This document shows positions 28,927-39,981 of a DNA stretch of 64,000 bases, in pieces. The stretch lies in contig NZ_JAHAVQ010000006.1 of NCBI RefSeq assembly GCF_029916425.1, forward strand, positions 1 through 64,000, written 5' to 3'. Source of the stretch: Liquorilactobacillus sicerae. Its GTDB lineage: Bacteria; Bacillota; Bacilli; Lactobacillales; Lactobacillaceae. Numbering within the stretch: the first letter of the stretch is position 1; each line of letters starts with the position of its first letter. Both the position numbers and the translations under genes were made by a program. The notes under the pieces were generated by a model. It saw only the letters and a program-made list of their open reading frames with translations. It ran no database searches and was not told the DNA's origin.

Positions 28927-28956
28927 ATCATAAATTTCAAATGACAATTGTCACAA
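28927..28956 (-). promoter_or_regulatory. promoter of PTS operon 2
   Basis: On the minus strand TTGTGA (28956-28951), an 18-base spacer and TATGAT (28932-28927). No -24/-12 motif is visible upstream of this operon, so it appears to use the main sigma factor, unlike operon 1. Confidence 0.55.
28942..28953. promoter_or_regulatory. perfect 12-bp palindrome in the PTS operon 2 promoter
   Basis: TGACAATTGTCA is a perfect palindrome lying in the promoter spacer and overlapping the -35 element. The position suits a repressor. The regulator is unknown. Confidence 0.6.
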
Positions 28957-28974
28957 TTAATTATTTCATTAAAA

Positions 28975-29025
28975 AAGCTGTTATAAAAAAATGAAACAAA
29001 TCGCTTCGTTTTTTTATAACAGCTT
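28975..29025 (-). terminator. terminator of the 132-residue hypothetical gene
   Basis: Perfect 17-bp arms (28975-28991 and 29009-29025) with a 17-base loop; on the minus strand the stem ends in a T-run. It separates the small gene at 29069 from PTS operon 2. Confidence 0.8.
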
Positions 29026-29068
29026 AATTTGTCTAATTGAAGCTGCTTTAAATATAAATGAACCAAGA

Positions 29069-29467
29069 TCAATTTTTAAAAGGTAACTTTGTACGCAACA
29101 ATTTTAAATTTCTCACATGCCAAGGAGTAAAATTCAATTTTGGCAAATTCATTTTCAAAGTTAAATTAGTCTGATTATTTAAAATCTCATTCGTTTCGAT
29201 AATTAATTTTGTCGACAGCTGCTTATCAATTAGATACATTCTTTTTATTTGACTGTTTTCTAAACAAAAATTGTCTGAGAAAAAGTCAAGTGCACTATGA
29301 TAACGAGCAGCAAAGAAAAAGTCTTTATCAATGTATAAACAATTAATAATTGGATTGGTTTTAACTGTACTAAGCGCAATAACCGTTTTTGTTTCATCAA
29401 AATTAATTTTTGGTTGTTTTTCTGTAATATATGTTTTAAATTTTTCTTGACTAATAAAAAAGCTCAA
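29069..29467 (-). CDS. hypothetical protein, 132 aa
   Basis: I do not recognise this 132-residue soluble protein. It has no signal or membrane segment, is rich in Lys, Asn and Phe, and ends in a basic LRTKLPFKN. A start with GAGGGAAA just upstream and its own terminator support a real gene. It sits alone between the PRD regulator and PTS operon 2, which might suggest a PTS-associated role, but nothing in the sequence shows one. Confidence 0.6.
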   Translation of the reverse strand: MSFFISQEKFKTYITEKQPKINFDETKTVIALSTVKTNPIINCLYIDKDFFFAARYHSALDFFSDNFCLENSQIKRMYLIDKQLSTKLIIETNEILNNQTNLTLKMNLPKLNFTPWHVRNLKLLRTKLPFKN

Positions 29468-29573
29468 CTATTTCCCTCCAAGTAAACAAATTCTGTGTAA
29501 ATAATTTATTAAGTACCGCCGGCTATTTAAACAGTAACTGAAAATTTATAACTTTTCAATATGCGTAAAATCA

Positions 29574-29610
29574 AGCAAGCCCACAAAATCTGAAAATTTG
29601 TGAGCTTGCT
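29574..29610 (-). terminator. terminator after the PRD regulator
   Basis: Arms 29574-29589 and 29595-29610 pair with little mismatch and are followed on the minus strand by TTGATTTT. It ends the cellobiose-class PTS operon. Confidence 0.65.
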
Positions 29611-29668
29611 AGAAACGATAAATGAGTTGAGTAAACCGTTTTGATTTTAATTTTAGAAATTATATTGA

Positions 29669-31549
29669 TTAAAAATCAGTTTGTTCAATCAAATCAGTTA
29701 ATTTTTCAATAAAATCCTTATAATCTTTGCAATTGACTAATTCCTCAATATTTTTACTATCGACCATTACATTAGAGATTTTATCGAAAATATTTCTAAA
29801 TATTTTTTTGTCGTCACTAGCAACTGCTAAAACAATTACTAAATAAACTTTATTATCATTATCCCATTGAACGCCACTAGGATTAATAACAACAAATCCG
29901 CGACTTTTTTGTGCTATCATATCAAAAGAATGTGGAATTGCTACTCTTCCAAAAGCAGTGCTTGACATTCTTTCTCGATTGATCAAACGAGAAAAGTATT
30001 CTTTAGTAGTAACATTTTCTTTTGAAAAGCCCTCAACTACATAAGCTAAAATTTGATCGCGTTTTTTCAAACCTTTGTTGTACAGAAAAAACTCTGGGCG
30101 AAAAAAGTTACCCGCATCATGCAAGAATTGCTTTTTCTTAATTGTAGCTTTAACTTCAGTGATAGCTTTACCAACTTTATCTAAGTCCTTAAAAGTTAAA
30201 AACTGAGAAACGGAAATTGTCTTAACTTGATTGTCTGTCGAACCATTTAAAGAAACAATTAAATCTGCATCCTGATCTTCTATTGAACTAAAGTTTTGAA
30301 CAATATCTATAATAACCATTTGCTCAGAAAAATGTTTTTCAATCTTGCTGACAATCTGAACAATGTTTTCCTGATACTCTGGAGCCAACAAGATTACTTT
30401 AATTTTATTATTTGAAGATATTTGTTCAGATACAGCGTTCCCTATGTGCAATGCAATAAATGCTATTTCATTGTCTGGAACGATAATGTTGCATTCTTCA
30501 CTAATTAAATGTGAAATAAGCACCGCACATTCATAAATTGTTGGACTGCTCATTTTTATAGATTCCGCCAATGGATTGTGTACAATTTGCTTACTTTTTA
30601 AACGCACAATAAGCCTTTCTAAATGCAACCCAAATTGTTTTAGGAATTTTGAATGGCTCAAATCAATCGAATAAACCTCTTTAATATACTTCACTATTTG
30701 ACAAAGCAAATATTTTGTTTGCGAAGAAAGATAGTTATCAAATGATTTATCTTTCCTGGAAGCCGAACTATTAATAATTGTCTTCAATTCTTGACGATCA
30801 CTAAAATCAAAATGAACATTTTTTAACTGGTCTTCAATTTGATTTAAAATTTTTGTTGCAAAATCATATCCCTGTTTACTACTTGAAATTCCAATTCCAT
30901 TTTTTATTTTGTAACCTTGTTGCAATCTTTCAACTGAGATTAAAATATGCAAAACAATGTTATTTAAGTCAAAAGTGTTTAAATAAATTTTTTCTTTTTC
31001 AGCTTCATGAACCACGATTTTAAAAATTGATGAAACATCAATTTGAGGAAAGTTATTTTTCAAAACATCTTCATTCAAAAATGTTCCAGAAATTTCATTA
31101 TACAATAAAGATGATATTAAATGTCTTCTATCCTGTTCAGACCCTATTAAACAAAGTGAATCATTTTTATACATAATTTTTAAATTAAAGTGCGCAACTT
31201 TAGTTTGTAATTCTTTGACCGTTCTTTTAATCACAGATTCGCTTACATAAAAATTTTCGGCCAAATCATAAATATTAAGCGGTGTAGAAGAATTTATCAG
31301 TTCATTCAACAATTTGTTCTTTTGATTTGAAAATGAATTTAAATCATAATAATCTTTTTTTGTTTGAAGAAACTTATAACCCTCACGACCTGAAATTATT
31401 TGATAGTTAATCTTTAAATCCTGAATATAATTTTTTACTGTACGCTTCGATTTCCCAATTTCAATTGCAAGCTCTGCAGCTGTATGGAAGCCTGGATTAT
31501 CTCTTAAATAATTCAATAATTTTGACTGTGTACTTTTTATCAAGTTCAT
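29669..31549 (-). CDS. PRD-containing transcriptional activator with EIIA domain (LicR/MtlR-like)
   Basis: A regulator of about 626 residues: two N-terminal HTH units (AAELAIEIGKSKRTVKNYIQ and a second near residue 90), two PTS regulation domains, an EIIB-like segment and a C-terminal EIIA(fru/mtl)-type domain with the phospho-His in RVAIPHSFD. Such proteins activate the PTS operon beside them and are tuned by HPr and the cognate EII. The start is uncertain: ATG 31549 has GGGGA only four bases away; TTG 31579 directly after the GH1 stop has no ribosome site. It is the last gene of the cellobiose-class operon. Confidence 0.88.
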   Translation of the reverse strand: MNLIKSTQSKLLNYLRDNPGFHTAAELAIEIGKSKRTVKNYIQDLKINYQIISGREGYKFLQTKKDYYDLNSFSNQKNKLLNELINSSTPLNIYDLAENFYVSESVIKRTVKELQTKVAHFNLKIMYKNDSLCLIGSEQDRRHLISSLLYNEISGTFLNEDVLKNNFPQIDVSSIFKIVVHEAEKEKIYLNTFDLNNIVLHILISVERLQQGYKIKNGIGISSSKQGYDFATKILNQIEDQLKNVHFDFSDRQELKTIINSSASRKDKSFDNYLSSQTKYLLCQIVKYIKEVYSIDLSHSKFLKQFGLHLERLIVRLKSKQIVHNPLAESIKMSSPTIYECAVLISHLISEECNIIVPDNEIAFIALHIGNAVSEQISSNNKIKVILLAPEYQENIVQIVSKIEKHFSEQMVIIDIVQNFSSIEDQDADLIVSLNGSTDNQVKTISVSQFLTFKDLDKVGKAITEVKATIKKKQFLHDAGNFFRPEFFLYNKGLKKRDQILAYVVEGFSKENVTTKEYFSRLINRERMSSTAFGRVAIPHSFDMIAQKSRGFVVINPSGVQWDNDNKVYLVIVLAVASDDKKIFRNIFDKISNVMVDSKNIEELVNCKDYKDFIEKLTDLIEQTDF

Positions 31550-31579
31550 CAAGTCCCCATTCGAAGTAGTTAATTGCAA

Positions 31580-33365
<1,786 letters not shown>

Positions 33366-33380
33366 GTTCATTTTCCTCTT

Positions 33381-34622
33381 TTATTTATTATTTTCTGCAT
33401 TTTGCTCTTTCTTATACTCATTAGTATCATAAACTTTGAAAAATGGATACCAAATGCAAAAAGAAATAGCAAAGACAATCAGTGTCAATAATATCGAACC
33501 AATATGAGGACTTACTAACCAACTACCTATTGGAAATGGAATATACCATAACTCGTTAACCGCTGAAGGAAGAGCTGTAATTCCAAGCTTAAGCGCTATC
33601 CAAACCACTGCTGGCAACACTATACCATTAAGCCACATAGGCAGCATTAAGTATGGATTCCAAACAATGGTTCCAAAAACAGTTGGTTCATTGATGTTAA
33701 ATAATGCTGGTGCGATACAAGCTTTGCCCAATGCTCGTAACCTTTGTGACTTTGCTTTTAACATCATTAGATTTAAAGGCATAGTGCACCCTGTTCCTCC
33801 CCACCATAAAAAGCCAACAAAAATGACTTCATAGGTTACAATAAACTTTGGATCATGACCATGAGAAACTAAAGTTGCATTTTTTTGAATAGCTTGAATA
33901 AGAAGTGGGGTAATAATAGGTGTGAAAACCCAACTTGAAACACCCATTGAATAAAAGAAACAATAAATAAACATTACAAGGATAAATCCTGGCAAAGTTT
34001 CTAAAACTGTTCCAAGAGGAGAAAACGCACTAGAAATTAGTTGATATAAATTAAAACTAAAAAGATCAATTACTACCCACCCAACTGCAATAATTAAACC
34101 AATTGGAAGCATTGAATCAAACCATGCGGTTACAAAATCGGGTATAACAGTATCTTCACTGAAAAATGAAAACTTTCCAAAAGCATTCATTATAATACCA
34201 ACAATTACACCACAAATCATAGCAACAAACATACCGCCAGCACCAAAATAACTAAAATTAAGTTTTGCAATTGAATTCGAGTTAATAACCGGATGTATCA
34301 TCATTAAAAATAACGCAACCGATGTCAAACCTGCAATTAGACGCTGTTTCTTTAATTTTTTTCGTTCCATTAAATTAAATGGAACCAAAAACGCTACAAA
34401 GATGGAAATTAAGCCAAAAGTGAAACTACTTATCGGGCTAAAATCAGGCCACCACTTCCACCAATTTCCTGGAATACTTAATAAACTAACTAGTGATCCG
34501 ACCAAAATAAACGGCAGTGTTTGTAAAATTGAATCTTTTAAAACGTTTATCCAAGTATTTCGATTTATAATTTCAGCTTTAGGAGCAAATTTCTTATTTA
34601 AAAATTCAATGAAACCATTCAT
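33381..34622 (-). CDS. PTS lactose/cellobiose-class IIC component
   Basis: A 413-residue membrane permease with about ten hydrophobic segments. The substrate loop FNINEPTVFGTIVWNP retains the conserved Asn-Glu-Pro. Compare the EIIC-like protein at 61.6-62.8 kb, which has lost it. It imports and phosphorylates a beta-glucoside-type sugar with EIIB and EIIA. ATG 34622 follows GAGGTG. Confidence 0.9.
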   Translation of the reverse strand: MNGFIEFLNKKFAPKAEIINRNTWINVLKDSILQTLPFILVGSLVSLLSIPGNWWKWWPDFSPISSFTFGLISIFVAFLVPFNLMERKKLKKQRLIAGLTSVALFLMMIHPVINSNSIAKLNFSYFGAGGMFVAMICGVIVGIIMNAFGKFSFFSEDTVIPDFVTAWFDSMLPIGLIIAVGWVVIDLFSFNLYQLISSAFSPLGTVLETLPGFILVMFIYCFFYSMGVSSWVFTPIITPLLIQAIQKNATLVSHGHDPKFIVTYEVIFVGFLWWGGTGCTMPLNLMMLKAKSQRLRALGKACIAPALFNINEPTVFGTIVWNPYLMLPMWLNGIVLPAVVWIALKLGITALPSAVNELWYIPFPIGSWLVSPHIGSILLTLIVFAISFCIWYPFFKVYDTNEYKKEQNAENNK

Positions 34623-34647
34623 TTTTTTCACCTCAAATTATTTAATA

Positions 34648-34962
34648 CTAAATATCAAGTTCCGAATTTAAATGATCTATAGCTGCCTGACCGTCTAATA
34701 TTGAATAATAATCGGGCTTCATTAAAATGACCTTAACCTTGTCTGGTACTTGTTCCTTAATATCATCAATTTCCGATTTCAGGTGTGGGCCAACCATTAG
34801 GGCATCAATTGAATCTGCATAATCAGCTAATTCTGATTCACTCCGCGCCTTTATTTCATAATTCAAACCTTTTTTCTTGGCAGCTTTACGCATATTGGCT
34901 GCCATAAAACCTGACGAAGCACCAGAACCACAAATTAATAAAATACTTTTTCGTTCACTCAT
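34648..34962 (-). CDS. PTS lactose/cellobiose-class IIB component
   Basis: A 104-residue EIIB with the phosphocysteine Cys11 in LLICGSGASSGFMA. It carries phosphate from EIIA to the sugar. ATG 34962 is nine bases after GGAGG; longer in-frame upstream codons reach into the promoter. It is the first gene of the EIIB-EIIC-EIIA-GH1-regulator operon. Confidence 0.9.
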   Translation of the reverse strand: MSERKSILLICGSGASSGFMAANMRKAAKKKGLNYEIKARSESELADYADSIDALMVGPHLKSEIDDIKEQVPDKVKVILMKPDYYSILDGQAAIDHLNSELDI

Positions 34963-34993
34963 TAAAATCATCCTCCATTTCTTTTTCAGCTTT

Positions 34994-35022
34994 ATAATAT
35001 AGCGCTTACAGTAAGCTATCAA
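34994..35022 (-). promoter_or_regulatory. promoter of the cellobiose-class PTS operon
   Basis: On the minus strand TTGATA (35022-35017), exactly 17 bases, TATTAT (34999-34994). The spacer contains the palindrome GCTTAC-T-GTAAGC (35016-35004), overlapping a weak cre-like TGTAAGCGCT, so catabolite control is possible. Confidence 0.7.
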
Positions 35023-35029
35023 ACCTATC

Positions 35030-35090
35030 TTTGCACTGTTAAAGTGCAAAAATATATTCAAGCAATCTTTTTTCAAAACAATTGCTTGAA
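35030..35090. promoter_or_regulatory. two inverted repeats, likely PRD-activator sites
   Basis: TTTGCACT-N5-AGTGCAAA (35030-35050) and TTCAAGCAAT-N14-ATTGCTTGAA (35057-35090) are perfect dyads immediately upstream of the -35 element, where an activator should bind. The PRD regulator at the end of the operon is the natural candidate. Confidence 0.6.
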
Positions 35091-35286
35091 ACAAATAATT
35101 GCTAGTTAATTTATCATTTGTGAATCTTTATGCTTTTTAAAATTAGTCAAAAACGCCTATATAAAAGAATTTCAATAAGTTTAAATTAAAAATTGGTATC
35201 TAATATGTGTTTATTTTATCAAATAAAAGGAGTATATTTGAACATTGTGAAGTGTCTATTTAAAAAGATTTGGAGAGGAAGATTTT

Positions 35287-36588
35287 ATGTTGATTTCTTG
35301 GTGGGGTGCTCTTTTAGGATTGCTACTAGCAATTATTTTGATCCTAAAGAAGCTCAATCCGGTATATTCACTTTTTCTAGGTGCCATTTTTGGCTGTTTG
35401 ATTGGCGGAGCTGATTTAGTTCAGACGATCAATATTCTAACTAAGGGCTCACAAAATGTAATGGGAACTGTTTTACGAGTCCTGGCTGCCGGAATGTTAG
35501 CTGGTGTCATGATGGATTCTGGTGCAGCTGATGTGCTAGCACGGACGATCGTTGCAAAATTCGGCAACAAAATGGCAATTTTTGCCTTGACATTTGCTAC
35601 AATGCTGATTACCGCGGTGGGAGTTTTTATCCCTGTCGCCGTTTTGATCGTTGCTCCGATTGCCTTAGAGGTTGGTGAGCGGTTAAAAATATCTAAACTC
35701 TCGCTACTGGTTGCTTTATCAGGTGGCGGCAAAGCTGGCAATATTATTTCACCAAATGCCAATACGATTGCCGCTGCTAAAGGCTTTGGGTTACAATTAA
35801 GTCAAGTAATGATTGCTGATTTTATTCCGGCAGTCGTCGCTTTATTAGTTGCCGTAGCTACTGCTTCATTGATTCGCGAAAAAGGCTCTGCCGTTAGCCA
35901 GCATGATTTGGAACTGATCAGCGAACCCAAAAATAAAAAAAGAAAAGTTCAGCCAACTTTTGCTCAAGCACTGGTTGCACCAATTATTGCAGTTGTTTTA
36001 TTACTATTAAATCCAATTGGATCGATTTTTCATCTTGAATTTCTAGAAAAGTTCAACTTAGATGCTTTATACGTTTTGCCATTAGCAGCTGTAATCGGGG
36101 CTTTAGCCATGCATCAAGGGAAAAAATTGCGGGAGTTTGCTTTGAGCGGTGTTTCGAAAATGACCGATGTAGTTTTGATTTTAATTGGTGCCGGTGCAAT
36201 CGGTGCGACCATTACCTCATCAAATCTCCCGGAGATGTTGATCCAAGCAATTAAATCCAGTGGCTTGTCTGGAACATTGTTAGCACCAATTTCAGGAATC
36301 TTAATGGCTGCGGCTGCGGCTTCAACTTCTACCGGAGTAATTTTAGCAACCGGTTCATTTGCCAAAGCAATTCTCGGTTTTGGCGTAGCACCTTTAGCTG
36401 CTGCTGCAATGGTTCATACTGGAGCGATCGTGATCGACCAACTGCCACATGGTAATTATTTCCATGTTACTGCTAATGCGATGCATATGGACATTAAAGA
36501 GCGATCAAAAGCGATTTTGTATGAAGCCTTAGTTGGTGGATCAGCAATGTTGACTGCCACAATCCTCTATGGCTTTTTGCACCTTTAA
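35287..36588 (+). CDS. GntP-family permease, probably D-glycerate
   Basis: A 433-residue protein with about 12 hydrophobic segments. GGGKAGNIISPNANTIAAAKGF and ASTSTGVILATGSFA match the two conserved halves of the GntP/gluconate-symporter family. The glycerate kinase 44 bases downstream makes D-glycerate the likeliest substrate, rather than gluconate. TGGAGAGGAAG precedes the ATG. Confidence 0.87.
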   Translation: MLISWWGALLGLLLAIILILKKLNPVYSLFLGAIFGCLIGGADLVQTINILTKGSQNVMGTVLRVLAAGMLAGVMMDSGAADVLARTIVAKFGNKMAIFALTFATMLITAVGVFIPVAVLIVAPIALEVGERLKISKLSLLVALSGGGKAGNIISPNANTIAAAKGFGLQLSQVMIADFIPAVVALLVAVATASLIREKGSAVSQHDLELISEPKNKKRKVQPTFAQALVAPIIAVVLLLLNPIGSIFHLEFLEKFNLDALYVLPLAAVIGALAMHQGKKLREFALSGVSKMTDVVLILIGAGAIGATITSSNLPEMLIQAIKSSGLSGTLLAPISGILMAAAAASTSTGVILATGSFAKAILGFGVAPLAAAAMVHTGAIVIDQLPHGNYFHVTANAMHMDIKERSKAILYEALVGGSAMLTATILYGFLHL

Positions 36589-36632
36589 TCGTTAAAATTG
36601 CTTGCATCGTTAATTTTTGAAAGGAGTCGCAA

Positions 36633-37781
36633 ATGAAATTTTTAATTGCTCCAGATTCTTTTAAAGGTTCGCTAACAGCTAAAGAAGTTGCTGAAAGCAT
36701 TTATCAAGGGCTGATCAAAGTCTTCCCAACAGCTGATTATCAGTTAGTCCCAATGGCTGATGGCGGTGAAGGAACAGTCCAGTCCTTGATCGATGCCACT
36801 CACGGAACCAAGATCCATTGTCAAGTCCATGGGCCACTAAAACAAGGTGTTGACGCTTATTACGGAATTTTAGGAGATTCTCAAACCGCTGTAATTGAAA
36901 TGGCCCAAGCCAGCGGAATTCAGTATGTGACTGATCAAACACATAATCCGCTGATTACTACCACTTTTGGGACTGGTGAATTAATTCTTGATGCTTTGAA
37001 TCATCACGTCAAGCGGATCATTCTCGGAATCGGCGGCAGCGCAACTAATGACGGCGGAGCTGGTATGGCTCAAGCTTTGGGAGCTCGTTTACTGACCAAA
37101 AACGGACAGCCAATTCTGCTTGGCGGCGGCAACTTAAACCAACTTGATCATTTAGACATCTCACAAGTCGATTCGCGGATCGCTAAAACGGAAATCTTGA
37201 TTGCTTCGGACGTGACCAATCCTTTAACTGGCAAAAACGGTGCTTCAGCCGTTTTTGGCCCGCAAAAAGGAGCAACCGCCACCATGGTCAAGCAACTTGA
37301 TGCCAATTTGCACCACTATGCGACCATCATCAAACGTGACTTGGGAAAAGATCTTGAAATGCTACCGGGGGCGGGTGCAGCTGGCGGCCTGGGAGCAGGT
37401 TTATTAGCTTTCACCAATTCGACCATGAAAAAGGGAATCGAATTAGTGATTGAATACAGCGGTTTAGCCCAAAAAGCTGCCGGCACACAATTTTGCTTCA
37501 CCGGTGAAGGAAAAATTGATTTTCAAACTAAATTTGGCAAAACTCCATTTGGTGTCGCGCAGACAGTTAAGAAAATCAATCCAGCAGCTGTAGTGATCGG
37601 GATTGCCGGCGGGATCGGCAATAATTTATCAGACCTCTATGATAACCAGATTTTTGATGCAATTTTCTCTTCTCCCGCTGGTGCGAAAAATCTTCAACGA
37701 GCATTCGCCGATTCAAAACATGATATTCAACAAACTGCTGAAAATATTGCTCGTTTAATCAAAACTGTCAAACAACATTAA
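36633..37781 (+). CDS. glxK: glycerate kinase
   Basis: A 382-residue glycerate kinase of the GarK/GlxK family. The start KFLIAPDSFKGSLTAKEVA, the MADGGEGT box near residues 44-51 and GIGGSATNDGGAGMAQALGA near 130 are the family signatures. It phosphorylates D-glycerate (to the 2- or 3-phosphate; the position is not readable here), feeding glycolysis. It is co-transcribed with the GntP permease. AAAGGAGTCGC precedes the start. Confidence 0.93.
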   Translation: MKFLIAPDSFKGSLTAKEVAESIYQGLIKVFPTADYQLVPMADGGEGTVQSLIDATHGTKIHCQVHGPLKQGVDAYYGILGDSQTAVIEMAQASGIQYVTDQTHNPLITTTFGTGELILDALNHHVKRIILGIGGSATNDGGAGMAQALGARLLTKNGQPILLGGGNLNQLDHLDISQVDSRIAKTEILIASDVTNPLTGKNGASAVFGPQKGATATMVKQLDANLHHYATIIKRDLGKDLEMLPGAGAAGGLGAGLLAFTNSTMKKGIELVIEYSGLAQKAAGTQFCFTGEGKIDFQTKFGKTPFGVAQTVKKINPAAVVIGIAGGIGNNLSDLYDNQIFDAIFSSPAGAKNLQRAFADSKHDIQQTAENIARLIKTVKQH

Positions 37782-37787
37782 AAAATC

Positions 37788-37830
37788 AAGGGTGCTTAAC
37801 TCAAGTTGATTGTTTGAGTTAAGCACCCTT
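37788..37830. terminator. bidirectional terminator between glycerate kinase and OppA-like gene
   Basis: Perfect 17-bp arms (37788-37804, 37814-37830) around a 9-base loop. The minus strand continues with GATTTTTT, a good U-tract; the plus side is only moderately T-rich. Confidence 0.85.
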
Positions 37831-37852
37831 CTTAATTTAATTATTTCTGATC

Positions 37853-39487
37853 CTATTTACTCAGATAAGCTTCTTTGAAATTAAAACTGACACCGGCTGA
37901 ATTGTAAATTACTCCCTTAACTTTTGATTTGACTAAAGTTGCTTGCGTTTGTTGATAAAGTGGTGCGACGCCCTGATCCTTCATTAATATCTTGGCAGCT
38001 TGCACCATATCTTGCCAACGCTGTGATTTATTAGTTGCATCTGCTGTCCCTGAAGCTTTGATCAACTGATCATATTGATCGTTTTTCCATTTGCCATCAT
38101 TATATGAGTTATCAGAGGTAAAGAGCTGTAAGAAAGTGATCGGATCACTGAAATCTGCTCCCCAACCTGAAAGTACTACTTCAAAATCACCATTTTCAGA
38201 GCGCGTTAACCGAGTCTTAAACGGCACATTCGAAACAGAAACATTTGCCCCTGGTAAGTTTTCTTCAATTTGGCTTTGAATATACTCAGAAACACTTTTA
38301 GCAATATCAGTATCATCAGCTAATAAAGTAAAGTCTAATTTCTTGACCCCGAGTTCTTGGAGTCCTTCCTTCCAAAGCCGCTTTGCCTTATCTTTATCAT
38401 ATGAGATACCAGCTGATGTCTTAGCCGCAGTTGCAAAGTCCTTTCCCTGATAACTGGCCAAACCGCGAGAAACAATTCCCGGAGCAGTTGTTGAACCGTC
38501 GCCTAAAACCTTTTTGACTAATTGTTGACGATTAATCGCCAATGAAATTGCTTCACGAATTTTTTTATTCTGGAAATTCTTTTGCGTTTGATTAAACTCA
38601 AGATAAGAAATTCGTGATTCTTTGCGCGGTGTAAACTCTTTTGAATTCGAAAGCTGCTTTGCTTGTTCTGCATCCAATAAAGTTTCATCTAGCTTGCCGC
38701 TTTGATATAAATTGTAGCTGGTAGAAGTACTTTTATTGACTTTAAAATTGATTTGACTTAATTTAACATTTTTCTTATCCCAATAGTCTTGATTTTTCTT
38801 TAGACTCCAATTCAGATTCGAGCCAGTCCACCCCTTCATTACAAATGGTCCATTGTAGACTGAATACTTCGAAGCTGTCCCATACTTGCTGCCATATTTA
38901 GTAACCGTTGTTTTATTTTGTGGGAAGAAAACTGGAAATCCCATCAATAATTTAAAATAAGGAACATGTTTTTCCAATGTTACAACTAATTTATAATTTC
39001 CATCAGCTTTGATACCCAGAGTAGTTGGTGATTTTTTGCCTGCAACAATCGCATCAGCATTTTTGATACCATCAAACAAATAAGCATACTCAGCTCCAGT
39101 TGATGGAGTGACTGTTCGCCGCCACGAGTAAACAAAATCATGTGCAGTAACTTTTTGACCATTACTCCATTTAGCGTTTTTACGCAAAGTAAAAGTATAT
39201 TTTAAACCATTATTGCTGATTTTAGTTGTTTTGGCGATTCCCGGTTCAATTTTACTATTTTTACCAATTCGATAAAGACCCTCATTAGTGTTGTTCAACA
39301 TATCAAAACTAATCGTGTCTGTTGCCGTCGAAATATTCATCGTCGGTAGTTCAGAAGATTCATCCCAGTTCAAAACCTGTTTGTCCGCAATTTCCCCAGA
39401 ACTGTTTGTTGATTTACCACAAGCAGACAAAGCAGTTAAACTAATTATGCCAATCAGTGATAACCAAAATAGTTTTTTTCGCCCCAT
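37853..39487 (-). CDS. OppA-type peptide-binding lipoprotein (orphan 1)
   Basis: A 544-residue solute-binding protein of SBP family 5. The lipoprotein signal ends at LSAC with Cys23 as the lipidated residue. Further signs are the family block TFTLRKNAKWSNGQKVTAHD near 95-115 and the C-terminal PLYQQTQATLV. It captures oligopeptides outside the cell for an Opp ABC transporter; no oppBCDF genes are nearby, so it must use a transporter encoded elsewhere. It is the same length as, and clearly paralogous to, the protein at 50628-52262. Confidence 0.92.
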   Translation of the reverse strand: MGRKKLFWLSLIGIISLTALSACGKSTNSSGEIADKQVLNWDESSELPTMNISTATDTISFDMLNNTNEGLYRIGKNSKIEPGIAKTTKISNNGLKYTFTLRKNAKWSNGQKVTAHDFVYSWRRTVTPSTGAEYAYLFDGIKNADAIVAGKKSPTTLGIKADGNYKLVVTLEKHVPYFKLLMGFPVFFPQNKTTVTKYGSKYGTASKYSVYNGPFVMKGWTGSNLNWSLKKNQDYWDKKNVKLSQINFKVNKSTSTSYNLYQSGKLDETLLDAEQAKQLSNSKEFTPRKESRISYLEFNQTQKNFQNKKIREAISLAINRQQLVKKVLGDGSTTAPGIVSRGLASYQGKDFATAAKTSAGISYDKDKAKRLWKEGLQELGVKKLDFTLLADDTDIAKSVSEYIQSQIEENLPGANVSVSNVPFKTRLTRSENGDFEVVLSGWGADFSDPITFLQLFTSDNSYNDGKWKNDQYDQLIKASGTADATNKSQRWQDMVQAAKILMKDQGVAPLYQQTQATLVKSKVKGVIYNSAGVSFNFKEAYLSK

Positions 39488-39981
39488 AAACTAATCACTC
39501 CTTTTCATTTAGAGTAATACTAAAGAAAAAGAGTTAGCAAATCAAGACAAACTATCAATTTTTTTAACAATCAAGTTTTTTTGATTCAATATTCTTTTTA
39601 TCAAAGTTTAATATCTAATAAAAATTGTTTTATAATACAAATTTTTTAAATCATTACTTTGATTAAACATTCCATTTAATTATTCATAGTTCTCCAAAAC
39701 ACTGGCCAGTTTTTGTTTTCGCTAAAGAATGAGGCTCCGAAATCTTAACTCATGATATTTTTGACTAATGCAGATTTGCTTTTAATCCTTGAGTACACTC
39801 TTTTTCTAGCTTTACAGCGTTCTTTAAATATTTTGTTACTGATAACAATTCGAAACTATCTCTATCATTCATATTTTTTAGTAACTAGGATTAAAGTAAA
39901 CTTAATGTACAACTATAATCTTCTATTTACATGTTAACTAAAACCTGATAACCTAAATTTAGCTATCAGGGGGGAATAACA
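39488..39981. other. 494-base intergenic region upstream of the OppA-like gene
   Basis: AT-rich divergent region. It contains the OppA-like promoter described separately and a purine run AGGGGGG (39968-39974) that is the probable ribosome site of the ATA-started gene. I see no RNA gene or coding trace in the middle. Confidence 0.55.
39517..39545 (-). promoter_or_regulatory. promoter of OppA-like gene 1
   Basis: Minus-strand TTGATT (39545-39540), 17-base spacer, TAGTAT (39522-39517), followed by AAAAGGAGTGA before the ATG. Confidence 0.6.

Noticed and set aside
35193..35414. 73-codon plus-strand frame overlapping the GntP start
   Set aside because: It begins without a Shine-Dalgarno sequence and most of it is the GntP gene read in another frame.
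35421..35762. 113-codon open frame on the minus strand inside the GntP gene
   Set aside because: It is antisense to a clear permease gene, with the Ala/Thr-biased composition expected from the opposite strand of hydrophobic codons and no ribosome site.
39752..39937. 61-codon frame upstream of the ATA-started gene
   Set aside because: AT-rich, no ribosome site, no recognisable protein features.
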